From: an uncultured Acidobacteriota bacterium
Lineage (GTDB): Bacteria; Acidobacteriota; Blastocatellia; Pyrinomonadales; Pyrinomonadaceae
Direction of reading: 5' to 3'
Assembly (NCBI GenBank): GCA_937859595.1
Contig: CALMAH010000003.1
Location: forward strand, 1-64,000
DNA: 64,000 nucleotides
Shown: positions 1-9,564 of the stretch, piece by piece
Layout: each line of letters starts with the position of its first letter
How positions within the stretch are numbered: the first letter of the stretch is position 1
Program-made: the position numbers and the translations under genes
The notes under the pieces: generated by a model
Told to the model about the DNA's origin: nothing
The model's input: only the letters and a program-made list of their open reading frames with translations
Databases searched by the model: none

Positions 1-80
1 TGGAAAAAGGCCTCCGCTTCGCTATCCGCGAGGGCGGCCGCACCGTCGGTGCCGGAACCGTTTCGGAGATCGTGGAATAA
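1..80 (+). CDS. tuf: Elongation factor Tu, C-terminal end (partial)
   Basis: The window opens inside a reading frame whose first full codon is at position 3 and which stops at 78-80. The 25 visible residues include GLRFAIREGGRTVGAG and end in SEIVE, the conserved C-terminal beta-barrel strand of EF-Tu, the GTPase that delivers aminoacyl-tRNA to the ribosome. A tuf gene directly before rpsJ is the usual end of the str operon. Only the last strand is visible, so the assignment rests on this short motif and the position. Confidence 0.9.
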   Translation, partial: EKGLRFAIREGGRTVGAGTVSEIVE

Positions 81-145
81 ATGGCAGTAAGCAGTAAGCG
101 GTGAGCAGAAAACTTTCGCCCTCCGCTTACCGCTAACGGAACGTT
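81..145. repeat. Fold-back spacer between tuf and rpsJ
   Basis: The sequence at 94-108 (GTAAGCGGTGAGCAG) is complementary at 12 of 15 positions to 123-137, giving an imperfect hairpin. The left arm is a short 'GTAAGC/GTGAGC' word repeated about three times. No T-tract follows, so it is not a classical terminator. Confidence 0.6.
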
Positions 146-466
146 ATGTTAAACGAAAAGATTCGCATCAAGCTGAAGGCATACGATCATCGAGTGCTTG
201 ACCAGTCCACACAGGAGATCGTTGATACGGCCAAGCGGACCGGGGCACGGATAGCCGGGCCGATACCGCTTCCGACCGACAAGAACAAGTGGACCGTATT
301 GCGTTCGCCTCATGTGGACAAAAAGTCCCGGGAACAGTTTGAGATCAGGACGCACAAGCGGCTGATGGATATCCTGGACCCAACTGCGGAAACGGTGGAC
401 GCGCTGATGAAGCTCGACCTGCCCGCAGGCGTCGATGTTGAAATAAAGGCTTTTGGGAAAAATTAG
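146..466 (+). CDS. rpsJ: 30S ribosomal protein S10
   Basis: This 106-residue protein has the S10 signature [16 protein letters not shown] at the start, the IPLPT turn near residue 40 and the HKR motif near residue 70. S10 sits in the head of the 30S subunit and, as NusE, takes part in transcription antitermination. It begins the S10 operon here, as in most bacteria. Length is normal for the family (about 100-105). Confidence 0.98.
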   Translation: MLNEKIRIKLKAYDHRVLDQSTQEIVDTAKRTGARIAGPIPLPTDKNKWTVLRSPHVDKKSREQFEIRTHKRLMDILDPTAETVDALMKLDLPAGVDVEIKAFGKN

Positions 467-567
467 TCGAAGAAGTCCGGAAAGTCCAAGTGGTCTGTAG
501 ATTCAGGCCGGCCCGATCCGGGGGCACGCTTTCCGGGCCGATGGGACTTTCGAGACTGGTAAAACTT

Positions 568-1209
568 ATGATCAGCGGAATCATTGGAAGAAAGGTCGGA
601 ATGACGCAGCTCTTTGCCGAAGACGGCACGGTCACCCCGGTTACCGTCATCAAGGCGGGGCCCTGTGTGGTTGTCCAGACCAAGAGCGCGAAAGGGCGCG
701 ATGGATACAACGCTGTCCAACTCGGCCTGGTCGAGGACAAACCTGTTCGGTTGAAAAATGTGACAAAGCCGCTTCGCGGACATTTTGAAAAGACCGGCGG
801 CGGTGTCCCGCCCACGCGGGTACTTAAAGAGATACGGCTCAATGCAGAGCCAGAAGCGGCGATCGGCGACCAGGTGAAGGTTGACGTTTTTGCCGACGGC
901 GACAAGATCGAGGTCGTCGGACGCTCAAAGGGGCGCGGATTTGCCGGCACCATCAAGCGGCATAATTTTGCACGCGGACCGGAGAGCCATGGTTCGATGA
1001 ACGTCAGGAAGCCGGGGTCCATCGGACAGTCGGCTTATCCCTCAAGGGTGATCAAAGGCACTCGATCGTCGGGCCACATGGGCGATGAGCGCGTAACAGT
1101 AAAGGGGCTTACCGTTGCCAAGGTCGACGCGGAAAACAACCTACTGATGGTCAGAGGCGCGGTTCCCGGAGCGAACGGAAGTTTGATCATAGTCAAGAAG
1201 AGTTTGTGA
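568..1209 (+). CDS. rplC: 50S ribosomal protein L3
   Basis: Translation from ATG 568 gives 213 residues beginning [16 protein letters not shown], the family N-terminus. The open frame extends upstream to 490, but those extra 26 residues have no family counterpart. The central loop with [20 protein letters not shown] is the L3 signature that reaches toward the peptidyl-transferase centre. L3 is an early 23S-binding assembly protein. Confidence 0.97.
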   Translation: MISGIIGRKVGMTQLFAEDGTVTPVTVIKAGPCVVVQTKSAKGRDGYNAVQLGLVEDKPVRLKNVTKPLRGHFEKTGGGVPPTRVLKEIRLNAEPEAAIGDQVKVDVFADGDKIEVVGRSKGRGFAGTIKRHNFARGPESHGSMNVRKPGSIGQSAYPSRVIKGTRSSGHMGDERVTVKGLTVAKVDAENNLLMVRGAVPGANGSLIIVKKSL

Positions 1210-1293
1210 CTGTTAATTTGTCGATCGAAGGTCGTTAATTGGATGTAGATACAACACTTAACCGATCACTGATCGTAAGGATGGAGATAATTT

Positions 1294-2193
1294 ATGCCTA
1301 CCGTAAAGGTTCGCAATTTGAAGAATAAGGAGGTCGGCGAGGTAAAACTCTCTGATGCCGTTTTCGGGGTTGAGCTGAATGAAGCCCTGATCCATGCGGC
1401 GGTGAGAAACTATCGTGCCAATGGCCGCCAGGGCACTTCTGCCACCAAGACCCGTGGAAATGTTTCCGGCTCGGGCCGTAAGCTTTGGAAGCAGAAGGGG
1501 ACGGGCCGCGCTCGCATCGCATCGCTTCGTTCGCCGCTTTGGAAAGGCGGCGGCAATGTCCACGGCCCTCAACCGCGCGACTGGTCCTATGACCTGCCGA
1601 AAAAAATGCGTCGAGGGGCCTTGCGGTCGGCTCTTTCAGAACGGCTCCGGGAAGGCAATCTCATCGTTGTTGACGAATTTGGCTTTGCCGCCCCAAGAAC
1701 GAAGGACTTTATCAACGCGATCGGCACCCTCGGCCTGGTCGAGGATTCGAAACAGCCGAAGACACTTATCGTCGATTCGCTCGACAACGCAAATCTTGTC
1801 CTTTCGTCGCGAAATGTGCCGAAGACCAAGGTTACGAACAGCTTTGGCGTCAATATCTACGACCTCATCTATCACGAAAAGGTGGTATTCTCCAAAGCCG
1901 CGATTGAGGAGCTTAACGAGCTTCTAGACCCGTCACGCGAGGGCGGCACGGCTGATGAGGCCGACGACAAGCCGAAAGCGAAAAAGGCGGCAAAGAAAGA
2001 TGTGAAGGAAGCCGATGAGACCGGCGCGGCTGCTGAAAAGCCTGAAAAACCGAAACGGTCCGCAAAGGCCAAGGCTGAGGAGCCGGCCGCAAAGGAAGAA
2101 AAGGCCGCAAAACCGAAACGGGCCGCAAAGCCTAAAAAGGAAGCCGCAAAAGAGGTGAACGACGAAAACAAGGAGGCGTCCGAAGATGAGTAA
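1294..2193 (+). CDS. rplD: 50S ribosomal protein L4 with long C-terminal tail
   Basis: Residues 1-212 are a standard L4, with the exit-tunnel loop around [19 protein letters not shown] and the [15 protein letters not shown] segment. L4 binds 23S rRNA, lines the exit tunnel and in some bacteria represses its own operon. Residues 213-299 are a low-complexity Lys/Ala/Glu/Pro tail that most L4 proteins lack (usual length about 205). The 3' end overlaps rplW by 8 bp and holds the rplW ribosome-binding site (AAGGAGG), implying translational coupling. Confidence 0.97.
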   Translation: MPTVKVRNLKNKEVGEVKLSDAVFGVELNEALIHAAVRNYRANGRQGTSATKTRGNVSGSGRKLWKQKGTGRARIASLRSPLWKGGGNVHGPQPRDWSYDLPKKMRRGALRSALSERLREGNLIVVDEFGFAAPRTKDFINAIGTLGLVEDSKQPKTLIVDSLDNANLVLSSRNVPKTKVTNSFGVNIYDLIYHEKVVFSKAAIEELNELLDPSREGGTADEADDKPKAKKAAKKDVKEADETGAAAEKPEKPKRSAKAKAEEPAAKEEKAAKPKRAAKPKKEAAKEVNDENKEASEDE

Positions 2194-2515
2194 ATACACT
2201 GTTTGGGATATTTTGAAGTCTCCGGTTGTTACCGAAAAGAGCGTCCTCCTCAAGGAAGATTCGACCGACGAGGAGAGCGGCCGAAAACAGGGCCAGGTCC
2301 TGACATTTCGAGTCGAACGTTCGGCCGGAAAGCTTGATATAAAAAAGGCTGTCGAAGAGATCTTTAACGTAAAGGTGGCGTCGGTCCGGACAGTGAACTA
2401 TCAGGGCAAGATGAAGCGGCGCGGACGGCAGGAAGGCCGTCGGCCCAATTGGAAAAAGGCCTATGTAACCCTGAAAAAGGGCGAACCGATGGTGGATTAC
2501 GCAGAAGCTATCTGA
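2186..2515 (+). CDS. rplW: 50S ribosomal protein L23
   Basis: The 109-residue protein has the L23 pattern: [11 protein letters not shown] near the start, the [13 protein letters not shown] motif in the middle and a Gly/Arg-rich loop ([18 protein letters not shown]) that contacts 23S rRNA. L23 forms the docking site for trigger factor and SRP at the tunnel exit. Its ATG lies inside the end of rplD. Confidence 0.97.
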   Translation: MSKYTVWDILKSPVVTEKSVLLKEDSTDEESGRKQGQVLTFRVERSAGKLDIKKAVEEIFNVKVASVRTVNYQGKMKRRGRQEGRRPNWKKAYVTLKKGEPMVDYAEAI

Positions 2516-2588
2516 GGAATGCGGAATGTGGATCGCGGAATGCGGATTTGAGATCCAAAATCCAAAATCCCAAATCGAAAATTGAGAT
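2516..2588. repeat. Fold-back spacer between rplW and rplB
   Basis: A 'GCGGAATG'-type word is repeated on the left and a 'ATCCAAAATCC' word on the right; the right half read in reverse complement (GATTTTGGATTTTGGAT) partly pairs with the left half. No gene fits in it. Confidence 0.5.
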
Positions 2589-3419
2589 ATGGGAATCAAA
2601 AGATTAAAGCCGACATCACCGGCACGCAGGTATCAGACGTACCTTACGCGTGACGAATTGACGCCGGGAGCAACACCCGAAAAATCGTTGCTTGAGCCGA
2701 AGAAGAGAATATCGGGGCGAAATAATGATGGAAGGATCACGGTGCGGCGCCGCGGCGGCGGCCACAAGCGCCACTACCGCATCATTGATTTTCGCCGAGA
2801 CAAGTCGGGCATTCCCGGCAAGGTCACACAGATCGAATACGATCCGAACCGTTCGGCGCATATCGCGCTTATCACCTATCTCGACGGTGAAAAGCGTTAC
2901 ATTATCGCCCCGGTCGGGCTTAAGGTCGGTACGACGATACTGAGTGGTGCGGACGCCGATATTCTGCCGGGCAACGCGTTGCCGATCAAGAATATTCCGC
3001 TCGGCACCGAGGTGCACAATATCGAGCTTCGGCCCGGAAAGGGCGGCCAGCTGGTACGTTCTGCCGGCGGCTTTGCCCAGATCGTTGCGAAAGAGGGCGA
3101 TCATGCACAGATCCGAATGCCCTCCGGCGAAGTTCGTAAGGTGCCGGTGGTCTGTATGGCCACGGTCGGACAGGTCGGCAACACCGAGCACGAGAATGTC
3201 TCGCTTGGCAAGGCGGGCCGCAATCGCTGGAAGGGCAAGAGGCCCAAGGTTAGGGGTGTCGCGATGAACCCGGTTGACCATCCGCACGGCGGCGGCGAGG
3301 GGAAGACCTCGGGCGGACGTCATCCGGTAACCCCTTGGGGACAGCCGACGCGCGGATACAAGACGCGACGAAATAAACGGACGAGCAATATGATCGTGAA
3401 GGACAGGAGGCGGAAATAA
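2589..3419 (+). CDS. rplB: 50S ribosomal protein L2
   Basis: The 276 residues cover the full L2 family: [12 protein letters not shown] at the N-terminus, [19 protein letters not shown], and the C-terminal [17 protein letters not shown] block with the conserved histidine near the peptidyl-transferase centre. L2 is required for subunit joining. A second, shifted frame is also open but is only a shadow. Confidence 0.98.
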   Translation: MGIKRLKPTSPARRYQTYLTRDELTPGATPEKSLLEPKKRISGRNNDGRITVRRRGGGHKRHYRIIDFRRDKSGIPGKVTQIEYDPNRSAHIALITYLDGEKRYIIAPVGLKVGTTILSGADADILPGNALPIKNIPLGTEVHNIELRPGKGGQLVRSAGGFAQIVAKEGDHAQIRMPSGEVRKVPVVCMATVGQVGNTEHENVSLGKAGRNRWKGKRPKVRGVAMNPVDHPHGGGEGKTSGGRHPVTPWGQPTRGYKTRRNKRTSNMIVKDRRRK

Positions 3420-3504
3420 TGAATGTCGAATGACGAATATCGAGTTAAAACCGTTCGATGTTCCGAAATTCGAAATTCGAAATTCAAGATTCGAAATTTA
3501 AGAT
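3420..3504. repeat. Fold-back spacer between rplB and rpsS
   Basis: Positions 3421-3443 (three GAAT-x-x-CGA words) are complementary at about 18 of 22 positions to 3464-3485, which is a tandem CGAAATT repeat. Further CGAAATT words follow up to the rpsS start. This is one of the clearest members of the spacer family. Confidence 0.7.
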
Positions 3505-3795
3505 ATGCCACGTTCATTAAAAAAAGGGCCGTTCATCGACCTGAGCATACAGAAGACGCTTCGCCGGATAAACGACGGCGGTAAGAAGCCGCCGGCCATT
3601 CGGACATGGTCACGGAGGTCCACTATCTCGCCGGATATGGTGGGATTAACCTTTGGCGTTCACAATGGCAAGCGTCACATCCCGGTCTTTGTGACCGAGA
3701 ACATGGTCGGGCACAAGCTGGGCGAATTCTCGCCGACCCGGACGTTCAAGGGGCACCCGGGCACAAAGGCTGAAAAAGCGGCGAAGAGGAAATAG
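3505..3795 (+). CDS. rpsS: 30S ribosomal protein S19
   Basis: 96 residues starting [11 protein letters not shown] with the [10 protein letters not shown] and [12 protein letters not shown] motifs and a [12 protein letters not shown] block, all typical of S19. S19 sits in the 30S head beside S13 and contacts the A-site region. Length is normal. Confidence 0.98.
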   Translation: MPRSLKKGPFIDLSIQKTLRRINDGGKKPPAIRTWSRRSTISPDMVGLTFGVHNGKRHIPVFVTENMVGHKLGEFSPTRTFKGHPGTKAEKAAKRK

Positions 3796-3873
3796 GAAAT
3801 TTGCGATCTGCGATCGTCGGTCTGCGATCTTGATCGCAGTCGAGATCGGACATCGAAAGTCGAAAATAACGAG
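3796..3873. repeat. Fold-back spacer between rpsS and rplV
   Basis: The left half repeats TGCGATC (three copies) and the right half (GATCGCAGTCGAGATCGGAC) folds back on it with small bulges. It ends just before the rplV ATG and leaves no clear Shine-Dalgarno sequence. Confidence 0.55.
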
Positions 3874-4572
3874 ATGGAAGCGATAGCAAGGACAAAATAT
3901 CTGAAAGGGTCGCCGCGAAAGGCACGGCTGGTGATCGACCTGATCCGCGGCCAGGACGTCTCCCGGGCACTTTCCATACTGCGGTTCACGGAAAAGCGGG
4001 CGGCTGCTCCGATCACGAAGTGCCTCAATTCGGCCATCGCCAACGCGACGTATATCGCCGAACAACAGAATATCGCTGTTGATCCGGACGACCTCTGGAT
4101 CAAGGCATGTTACGTCGATATGGGCCCGACAAAGAACAGGCGACGCATGCGTCCGGCCCCGCAGGGAAGGGCATATCGCGAGCAGCGCCACTATTGCCAT
4201 ATCACCATTGAGGTCACGAGCGAAGAAAAGCCGAAGACCGAAAAGGAGCTGAGGGCGGAGGCCGCGAAGGCGAAAAAGGCCGAGGCGAAGAAGACAAAGG
4301 CTCCAAAGAAGGACGCGTCAAAAAAGGACGCTCCGAAACCGGCAAAGAAGGCGAAAAAGGACGAGGCCGAAGAGCAGGAAGTAATCGCGTCGGGAGAGGC
4401 CGTTGAAGTTGATGCTCCGGAAGAGGCCGTTATCGAGACATCTCCCGAGGCTGTGGAGGCTGCGGAGCCGGCCGAAGAGTCATCTACTGCGGACGAGACG
4501 GCTGCCGAGGAAGGAGCGGCTGAAGAGCCTGCGGCCGACGAGACGGCAGCGGAGGAGCCCGAGCAGAAATAG
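3874..4572 (+). CDS. rplV: 50S ribosomal protein L22 with long acidic tail
   Basis: Residues 1-115 are L22: [16 protein letters not shown] at the start and the tunnel-lining beta-hairpin around [19 protein letters not shown]22 lines the exit tunnel at the constriction with L4. Residues 116-232 are a Lys/Ala-rich then Glu/Ala-rich low-complexity tail that doubles the protein; normal L22 is about 110 residues. The reading frame stays intact to the stop 8 bp before rpsC, so the tail appears to be translated. Confidence 0.96.
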   Translation: MEAIARTKYLKGSPRKARLVIDLIRGQDVSRALSILRFTEKRAAAPITKCLNSAIANATYIAEQQNIAVDPDDLWIKACYVDMGPTKNRRRMRPAPQGRAYREQRHYCHITIEVTSEEKPKTEKELRAEAAKAKKAEAKKTKAPKKDASKKDAPKPAKKAKKDEAEEQEVIASGEAVEVDAPEEAVIETSPEAVEAAEPAEESSTADETAAEEGAAEEPAADETAAEEPEQK

Positions 4573-4580
4573 GTTTTAAT

Positions 4581-5324
4581 ATGGGACAAAAAGTACATCC
4601 GTACGGATTCAGGGTCGGCTATAACAAGGATTGGCATTCCCACTGGTATGCCAAGCAGGACTTTGCAAAGTTCCTGGCTGAAGACCTTAAGCTGAAAAAG
4701 GACCTGAAAAAGAAGTTCGCCGGCGGCGGCGTTTCGCATATCGATATAGAGCGAGCGGCCGCGCGGCTAAAGATCATTATCTACACTTCTCGGCCGGGCA
4801 TCATTATCGGCCGGAAGGGGGCCGAGATCGAAAAGCTTCGCGAAGACCTTTCGCGAAAGACCGGCCGCGAGGTGCTGATAACTATTCAGGAGATCCGACA
4901 TCCCGAGCTGAACGCTCAGCTTCAGGCCGAGAAGATCGCCCAACAGCTAGAAAAGCGCATCGCATTTCGCCGGGCAATGAAAAAGACGATGGAGGAGTCG
5001 ATCCGCTTCGGAGCCCAGGGCATCAAGGTAATGATCTCCGGCCGATTGAACGGTGCCGAGATCGCCCGGACCGAATGGTCGCTTGACGGACGCCTTCCGC
5101 TCCATACGCTTCGCGCCGATATTGACTTCGGATTTGCCGAGGCACTTACGACCTTCGGAATCATAGGTGTCAAGGTCTGGATCTATCGCGGCGAGATCCT
5201 TGATGCAAATGCGTCAATGGCGCGCGGCACGACGACCGATCCTATGAACGAAGTAAGGGCCGATCGCTCTGCGATGCGTGGCCGCGGCGAACGACGCCCG
5301 AGACGGGACGACAGGAATCGATGA
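4581..5324 (+). CDS. rpsC: 30S ribosomal protein S3
   Basis: 247 residues beginning [18 protein letters not shown] type 2 KH domain contains [15 protein letters not shown] near residue 75, and the C-terminal half has the [15 protein letters not shown] signature. S3 lies at the mRNA entry tunnel and has helicase-like activity there. A basic tail rich in Arg and Asp ends the protein. Confidence 0.98.
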   Translation: MGQKVHPYGFRVGYNKDWHSHWYAKQDFAKFLAEDLKLKKDLKKKFAGGGVSHIDIERAAARLKIIIYTSRPGIIIGRKGAEIEKLREDLSRKTGREVLITIQEIRHPELNAQLQAEKIAQQLEKRIAFRRAMKKTMEESIRFGAQGIKVMISGRLNGAEIARTEWSLDGRLPLHTLRADIDFGFAEALTTFGIIGVKVWIYRGEILDANASMARGTTTDPMNEVRADRSAMRGRGERRPRRDDRNR

Positions 5325-5406
5325 TCATTCATTCCGGATCCGGGGCCCCAGATCGGAACTGGGATGAGGTCTGGAGTTTGGAGTTTGGAACCGAGGAATT
5401 TTAGTT
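5325..5406. repeat. Spacer between rpsC and rplP
   Basis: It contains the palindrome CCGGATCCGG and a repeated TTGGAGTTTGGA word near the right edge. Fold-back pairing between the halves is weaker than in the other spacers of this operon. Confidence 0.35.
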
Positions 5407-5835
5407 ATGTTGATGCCAAAAAAAGTAAAGCACCGTCGGGTGATGAAAGGCCGCATGCGCGGAAAGGCGACTCGCGGCGAAAATCTCGATTTCGGTGACT
5501 TTGGGCTAAAAACACTTGAGGCGGGATGGATCACCGACCGCCAGATCGAAGCGGCTCGTATTGCGATGACCCGCCACGTCAAACGCGGCGGCAAGATATG
5601 GATCCGGATGTTTCCGGACAAGCCCATTACGAAGAAACCGGCCGAAACCCGCATGGGTAAGGGCAAGGGAGCTCCCGATCACTGGGTGGCCGTTGTAAAA
5701 CCCGGCCGGGTGCTTTACGAGATACAGGGAGTCAGCGAAGAGCTCGCGCGTGAGGCGATGCGGCTGGCTGCACAAAAACTGCCGGTCAAGACCAAGTTCG
5801 TGACGCGTGCCGATCTTGAGGGAGGCGTTGTTTAG
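5407..5835 (+). CDS. rplP: 50S ribosomal protein L16
   Basis: 142 residues beginning [19 protein letters not shown], which matches the family start MLxPKR, so ATG 5407 is preferred over the ATG two codons later. The [21 protein letters not shown] block is the L16 signature. L16 sits near the A and P tRNA sites and helps late 50S assembly. The gene ends with GGAGG, which serves rpmC. Confidence 0.98.
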   Translation: MLMPKKVKHRRVMKGRMRGKATRGENLDFGDFGLKTLEAGWITDRQIEAARIAMTRHVKRGGKIWIRMFPDKPITKKPAETRMGKGKGAPDHWVAVVKPGRVLYEIQGVSEELAREAMRLAAQKLPVKTKFVTRADLEGGVV

Positions 5836-5837
5836 AA

Positions 5838-6053
5838 ATGAAGCGCAAGGAACAATTGGATCAACTCAAGGATATGAGTGTTGAGGAACTCGCCGAACAG
5901 GCAGACGCCCTTAAGGAATCGCTCTTCCGGCTCAAGTTCAGAAAATCACTCGGCGTCGGCGAGACCATCAGCGACATCCGCCGCGAGAAAAAAGTGCTCG
6001 CCCGCGTTTACACGCTTATCGGGGAGAAATCGAGGGAGTCCTCAAAGGCGTAG
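5838..6053 (+). CDS. rpmC: 50S ribosomal protein L29
   Basis: A 71-residue two-helix protein (helices around 13-35 and 45-65) with the family motif ELxxxLFRLKFRKSLG and the second-helix IRREKKVLARV. L29 is at the tunnel exit next to L23. It starts 2 bp after rplP with the ribosome-binding site inside that gene. Confidence 0.96.
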   Translation: MKRKEQLDQLKDMSVEELAEQADALKESLFRLKFRKSLGVGETISDIRREKKVLARVYTLIGEKSRESSKA

Positions 6054-6076
6054 GCCTTTGACATCAGGAAACTGGA

Positions 6077-6556
6077 ATGGCAAAGAAAAAGACTGAAGAA
6101 TTAGAGGTTGCGGCCGAGTCGGCCGAGGCGGTTGCGGAGCCGGAAGCGGACGAAACGGCTGTTCAGGCATCGTCGGATGACAGCGCCGCGGGTGAACCGG
6201 CAGAAGAGACCGCTCCTGAGCCGAAAAAGCCTAAGGCAAAGAGATCGGCGGAAAAACCGGCAGCAGCCGAGTCTGCGGCGGCATCTGATAAGACATCGAA
6301 ACCCGTTCGCGGCAAGCGTGCCGAAAAGATCGGGGTGGTCTCCTCTGACAAGATGACGAACACCGTTGTCGTCCGGGTAGACCGGCTTGTTAAGCACCCG
6401 ATCTACCGGAAGTATGTCAAGAAGCGCAAGAAATTTATGGCCCATGACGAAACCGGAGCCAGCATCGGCGACAAAGTGCGTATTGTTGAGACCCGGCCGA
6501 TGTCCGCCAGAAAGCGGTGGCGCGTAGTTGAGATCATTCAGAAAGCGGAGTTGTAA
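6077..6556 (+). CDS. rpsQ: 30S ribosomal protein S17 with long N-terminal extension
   Basis: The S17 fold occupies residues 82-159: [20 protein letters not shown], then [28 protein letters not shown] and KRWRVVEI. S17 is a primary 16S-binding protein. The first 80 residues are an Ala/Glu/Pro/Lys low-complexity arm; S17 is normally about 85 residues. There is no ATG immediately before the core, and CAGGA precedes the ATG at 6077, so the arm is probably real. Composition matches the L4 and L22 tails. Confidence 0.93.
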   Translation: MAKKKTEELEVAAESAEAVAEPEADETAVQASSDDSAAGEPAEETAPEPKKPKAKRSAEKPAAAESAAASDKTSKPVRGKRAEKIGVVSSDKMTNTVVVRVDRLVKHPIYRKYVKKRKKFMAHDETGASIGDKVRIVETRPMSARKRWRVVEIIQKAEL

Positions 6557-6563
6557 GTTTAAG

Positions 6564-6602
6564 AGTGCGCGATGTATCGCGATACGGGCTAAAGCCCGCA
6601 CT
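6564..6602. repeat. Cruciform-like palindrome upstream of rplN
   Basis: An outer stem AGTGC (6564-6568) pairs with GCACT (6598-6602) and encloses two perfect hairpins: CGCGAT-gt-ATCGCG (6568-6581) and CGGGCT-AA-AGCCCG (6585-6598). This three-way-junction shape resembles REP-type elements mobilised by TnpA-REP enzymes; that link is inference, as no such enzyme is in the window. Confidence 0.65.
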
Positions 6603-6619
6603 TTGAACGGGAGAAAGTT

Positions 6620-6988
6620 ATGATTCAGATGCAGACCTCGTTGACGGTCGCTGACAATTCAGGGGCCAAGCGGGTTGAGATGATCGCCCCGATCGGCGGT
6701 TCCACGGCAAAGATCGCTCGCCTTGGCGACAAGATCAAGGTCACCGTAAAAGAAGCGGCCCCCGACGGAACGGCCAAGAAAGGAAAGGTTTACAACGCCG
6801 TTATCGTTCGTACACGTAAAGAGGTCCGGCGAAAGGATGGCAGCTATATCCGATTTGACGAAAACGCTGCGGTGCTTATCAAAGACGACGGCACCCCGAT
6901 GGGAACACGCGTTTTCGGCCCGGTGGCTCGCGAACTTCGTGAAAAGAACTTTATGAAGATCGTCAGCCTCGCACCCGAGGTCATTTAG
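6620..6988 (+). CDS. rplN: 50S ribosomal protein L14
   Basis: 122 residues beginning [18 protein letters not shown] with the conserved [32 protein letters not shown] split across residues 70-105. L14 contacts 16S helix 44 in an intersubunit bridge. Length is exactly typical. Confidence 0.98.
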   Translation: MIQMQTSLTVADNSGAKRVEMIAPIGGSTAKIARLGDKIKVTVKEAAPDGTAKKGKVYNAVIVRTRKEVRRKDGSYIRFDENAAVLIKDDGTPMGTRVFGPVARELREKNFMKIVSLAPEVI

Positions 6989-6997
6989 GAAACTTAC

Positions 6998-7021
6998 GGC
7001 ACCGGCCAAGCGGCCCGTGCC
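6998..7021. repeat. Hairpin between rplN and rplX
   Basis: GGCAC-C-GGCC pairs with GGCC-C-GTGCC around an AAGC loop, giving a nine-pair stem with one C.C mismatch. It is followed by AAATG rather than a T-tract, so a processing site or spacer repeat is more likely than a terminator. Confidence 0.5.
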
Positions 7022-7033
7022 AAATGTAAAGAG

Positions 7034-7468
7034 ATGAAAAGCGTCAGGACAGGAACAGTAAAAAGCAAGATCAAGCGCGGCGACCAGGTGGTCTTTATTG
7101 CCGGCCGGGAATATAACCGCTTTGACAGCGCCGGCAAGCGGCAGCCGTTTCGCGGCCGCGTTATCGCCGTCGATGCCCGAACCGGCAAGGTAAAGGTAGA
7201 AGGCGCGATGCTGATGAAGCGTCATCGAAAGCCGGTTCCCCAGCTGAATCAGCAGGGCGGCATCATCGAACAGGAAGCCTGGGTCGATATCTCGAACGTG
7301 GCGCTGATCGACCCAGAGACTGGGAAACCGACCCGCGTCCGCTTTGAGGAACGCGACGGCGAAAAAGTTCGTATAGCAAAGAGCGGAAAAGAAATTCCAT
7401 TGCCTGATGTATTTGGCAAAAAGGAGACAAAGGCCGATCGCGAAGAAAAAGCGAAGTCGGAAGAATAG
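7034..7468 (+). CDS. rplX: 50S ribosomal protein L24
   Basis: 144 residues. The N-terminal KOW motif is visible (KIKRGDQVVFIAGREY near 10-25), followed by GRVIAVDARTGKVKVEG and the GGIIEQEAWVDISNVALIDP block. L24 starts 50S assembly. The last 30 residues are Lys/Glu-rich and a little longer than average for the family. Confidence 0.96.
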   Translation: MKSVRTGTVKSKIKRGDQVVFIAGREYNRFDSAGKRQPFRGRVIAVDARTGKVKVEGAMLMKRHRKPVPQLNQQGGIIEQEAWVDISNVALIDPETGKPTRVRFEERDGEKVRIAKSGKEIPLPDVFGKKETKADREEKAKSEE

Positions 7469-7525
7469 ATGAGGCGATTCTGGTAACGGCCGGGGGCCGG
7501 GTCCCAGAAAATATAAGAGAATAAA

Positions 7526-8065
7526 ATGGCCAGGCTAAGAGATAAGTATAAGAACGAGGTTGCTCCGGCACTTGCAAAAGAATTCGGCATCACGAACCCG
7601 ATGGCGATACCCAAGATCGAAAAGATCGTGGTCAACATGGGGCTCGGCGAAGCAAGCGCGAACGCAAAGATCCTTGACGTCGCCACCGAGGAAATGAAGG
7701 CGATCACGGGCCAGAAACCCGTGGTGACTAAGGCGAAAAAGTCGATCGCGGCATTTAAGCTCCGTCAGGGGATGAGCATCGGAACTATGGTCACGCTTCG
7801 CGGCGAACGAATGTTCGAGTTTCTGGACCGCCTTATTTCGGTCGCTCTGCCACGAGTCCGTGACTTCCGGGGTATTTCGGGAAAGGCTTTTGACGGACGG
7901 GGGAATTACACGCTCGGGATCCGCGAACAACTCATTTTCCCGGAGATCGATTTCAACAAGGTCGACAAAACGCGCGGGATGAATATCTCGATCGTTACGA
8001 CCGCCGGTTCAGATGAAAAGGCTCACGCCCTGTTAAAGGCGATGGGAATGCCGTTTAGGCAGTAA
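7526..8065 (+). CDS. rplE: 50S ribosomal protein L5
   Basis: 179 residues with [13 protein letters not shown] near 34, the [20 protein letters not shown] motif, [20 protein letters not shown] and a C-terminal [11 protein letters not shown]5 binds 5S rRNA and contacts P-site tRNA. A hairpin at about 7482-7511 (TTCTGG pairing with CCAGAA) precedes it. Confidence 0.98.
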   Translation: MARLRDKYKNEVAPALAKEFGITNPMAIPKIEKIVVNMGLGEASANAKILDVATEEMKAITGQKPVVTKAKKSIAAFKLRQGMSIGTMVTLRGERMFEFLDRLISVALPRVRDFRGISGKAFDGRGNYTLGIREQLIFPEIDFNKVDKTRGMNISIVTTAGSDEKAHALLKAMGMPFRQ

Positions 8066-8144
8066 TGGAGAGATGAGAATTGATAAGTGAGAATTAGTAG
8101 ATAGACCTTTCTCAATTCTCAATTATCATCTATCAATTTTTTAT
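8066..8144. repeat. Fold-back spacer between rplE and rpsN
   Basis: 8076-8097 (AGAATTGAT followed by AAGTGAGAATT) is complementary at about 18 of 22 positions to 8118-8140, which repeats CTCAATT and ATCATCTATC words. It resembles the heptamer-type short tandem repeats described in cyanobacteria, but that comparison is from memory. Confidence 0.65.
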
Positions 8145-8450
8145 ATGGCAAAGATCAGCAAAGTCGTTAAGAACGAGGAACGCAAGCGTAAGGTAGCGCT
8201 TTGGGCGGAACGCCGCGCCGCGTTGAAGAAGATCATCAATGACCCGAAATCAACAACCGAACAGGTCGATGAGGCGGTGATCAAACTTCAAAAAATGCCG
8301 CGGGATGCGAGCCCCGTCCGTGTACGGAACCGATGTTCCCAGACCGGAAGGCCAAGGGGATACCTCAGGAAATTTGGTATCTCCCGCGTTGCGCTCAGGG
8401 AGCTTGCTCTAGAAGGACAGATACCCGGCGTGGTCAAGTCGAGTTGGTAA
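8145..8450 (+). CDS. rpsN: 30S ribosomal protein S14 (long, zinc-free type)
   Basis: 101 residues, the long form. It lacks the two CxxC pairs of the short zinc form; only one Cys is present ([20 protein letters not shown]). S14 lies in the 30S head next to S3 and S10. The C-terminus VKSSW is the usual end. Confidence 0.97.
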   Translation: MAKISKVVKNEERKRKVALWAERRAALKKIINDPKSTTEQVDEAVIKLQKMPRDASPVRVRNRCSQTGRPRGYLRKFGISRVALRELALEGQIPGVVKSSW

Positions 8451-8476
8451 AACAGATTACGGAGTAGATTAGAGTA

Positions 8477-8869
8477 ATGACAGATCCAATAGCCGATATG
8501 CTTACCCGGATACGCAATGCCATCGCTGCGGGCCACACTCGTGTCGACATCCCGGGTTCAAAGCTTAAGCTTGAAGTAGCTCGTATCCTCAAGGAAGAGG
8601 GCTACATAAACAATTTCACCCAAAAAGGTGAGGGCATAAAGTATGTGATCCGCATCTTTTTGCGTTACGACGCAAAGGGAGTTTCGTCCATTACCCACCT
8701 TTCGCGGGTTTCACGTCCGGGCCGCCGCGTCTATGTCGGCTCCGCCGAGATACCAAAGGTGCTGGGTGGATATGGCATCAACATCGTCTCAACGTCTAAA
8801 GGATTGATGAGCGGCAAACGTGCCCGAAATGAAAAGGTGGGCGGCGAGATCTTGGCAGAAGTTTACTAA
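8477..8869 (+). CDS. rpsH: 30S ribosomal protein S8
   Basis: 130 residues beginning DPIADMLTRIRNA and ending with STSKGLMSGKRARNEKVGGE, both diagnostic of S8. S8 binds the central domain of 16S rRNA and, in E. coli, represses the spc operon from a site near rplE. Confidence 0.98.
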   Translation: MTDPIADMLTRIRNAIAAGHTRVDIPGSKLKLEVARILKEEGYINNFTQKGEGIKYVIRIFLRYDAKGVSSITHLSRVSRPGRRVYVGSAEIPKVLGGYGINIVSTSKGLMSGKRARNEKVGGEILAEVY

Positions 8870-9003
8870 AGGAAAAGGGATGATGGGCAAGAAATAGAAA
8901 AGAAGCAAGGCGTCCGGGGATCTGGGTAAACCGAACAAAATGGTTTAGGCCAAACCGCTCCGCATCACCTTATTGTCCTTGCTCCTTCATCCTTTCGAAA
9001 GAT
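8870..9003. repeat. Fold-back spacer between rpsH and rplF
   Basis: The left side holds GGGATGATGGGCAAG and the right side CTTGCTCCTTCATCC, which pair with one or two mismatches around a 90-base loop. No open frame and no T-tract are seen. Confidence 0.5.
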
Positions 9004-9564
9004 ATGTCACGAGTTGGAAAAAAACCGATCACGATACCCTCCGGGGTCACGGTAACAATCAAAGACCAGGAACTTGAGGTCAAGGGGCCGAAGGGCACGC
9101 TTACAACTCCGGTTCCCGATGGCGTTACCGTAAAACAGGAGGACGGCGCGTTGGTCGTCGAACGCGCGGACGACAGCTTCGCGGCCTTTCACGGGCTTGC
9201 GCGTGCGTTGGCAAATAATGCGGTCGTCGGGGTCACCGAAGGTTTCACAAAGGAGCTCGACCTTGTCGGCGTCGGTTATAAGGCCGATGTCCAGGGCAAG
9301 AAGATAGTATTCGCTCTTGGGTATTCGCACCCGGTCGAGTATGTGCTGCCTGAGGGCATCGAAGCCAAGGCCGAACGCGTCAACACTAAGACGTCGATCA
9401 ACCAGTATCAGCTGACGCTGACGCTTTCAGGCATCGACAAACAGCGTTTGGGACAGGTCGCGGCGGAGCTCAACCGGTTGAGGAAGCCGGATGCCTATAA
9501 GGGCAAGGGGCTCCGGTACGCCGACCGCTATTATCGATTGAAGCCCGGCAAGACCGGCAAGTAG
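9004..9564 (+). CDS. rplF: 50S ribosomal protein L6
   Basis: 186 residues beginning [14 protein letters not shown], with the two L6 repeats and the C-terminal signature [17 protein letters not shown]6 sits at the base of the L7/L12 stalk near the factor-binding site. Confidence 0.98.
   Translation: MSRVGKKPITIPSGVTVTIKDQELEVKGPKGTLTTPVPDGVTVKQEDGALVVERADDSFAAFHGLARALANNAVVGVTEGFTKELDLVGVGYKADVQGKKIVFALGYSHPVEYVLPEGIEAKAERVNTKTSINQYQLTLTLSGIDKQRLGQVAAELNRLRKPDAYKGKGLRYADRYYRLKPGKTGK

Noticed and set aside
490..567. N-terminal extension of L3
   Set aside because: L3 begins [12 protein letters not shown]; the 26 upstream residues do not match and cover the spacer.
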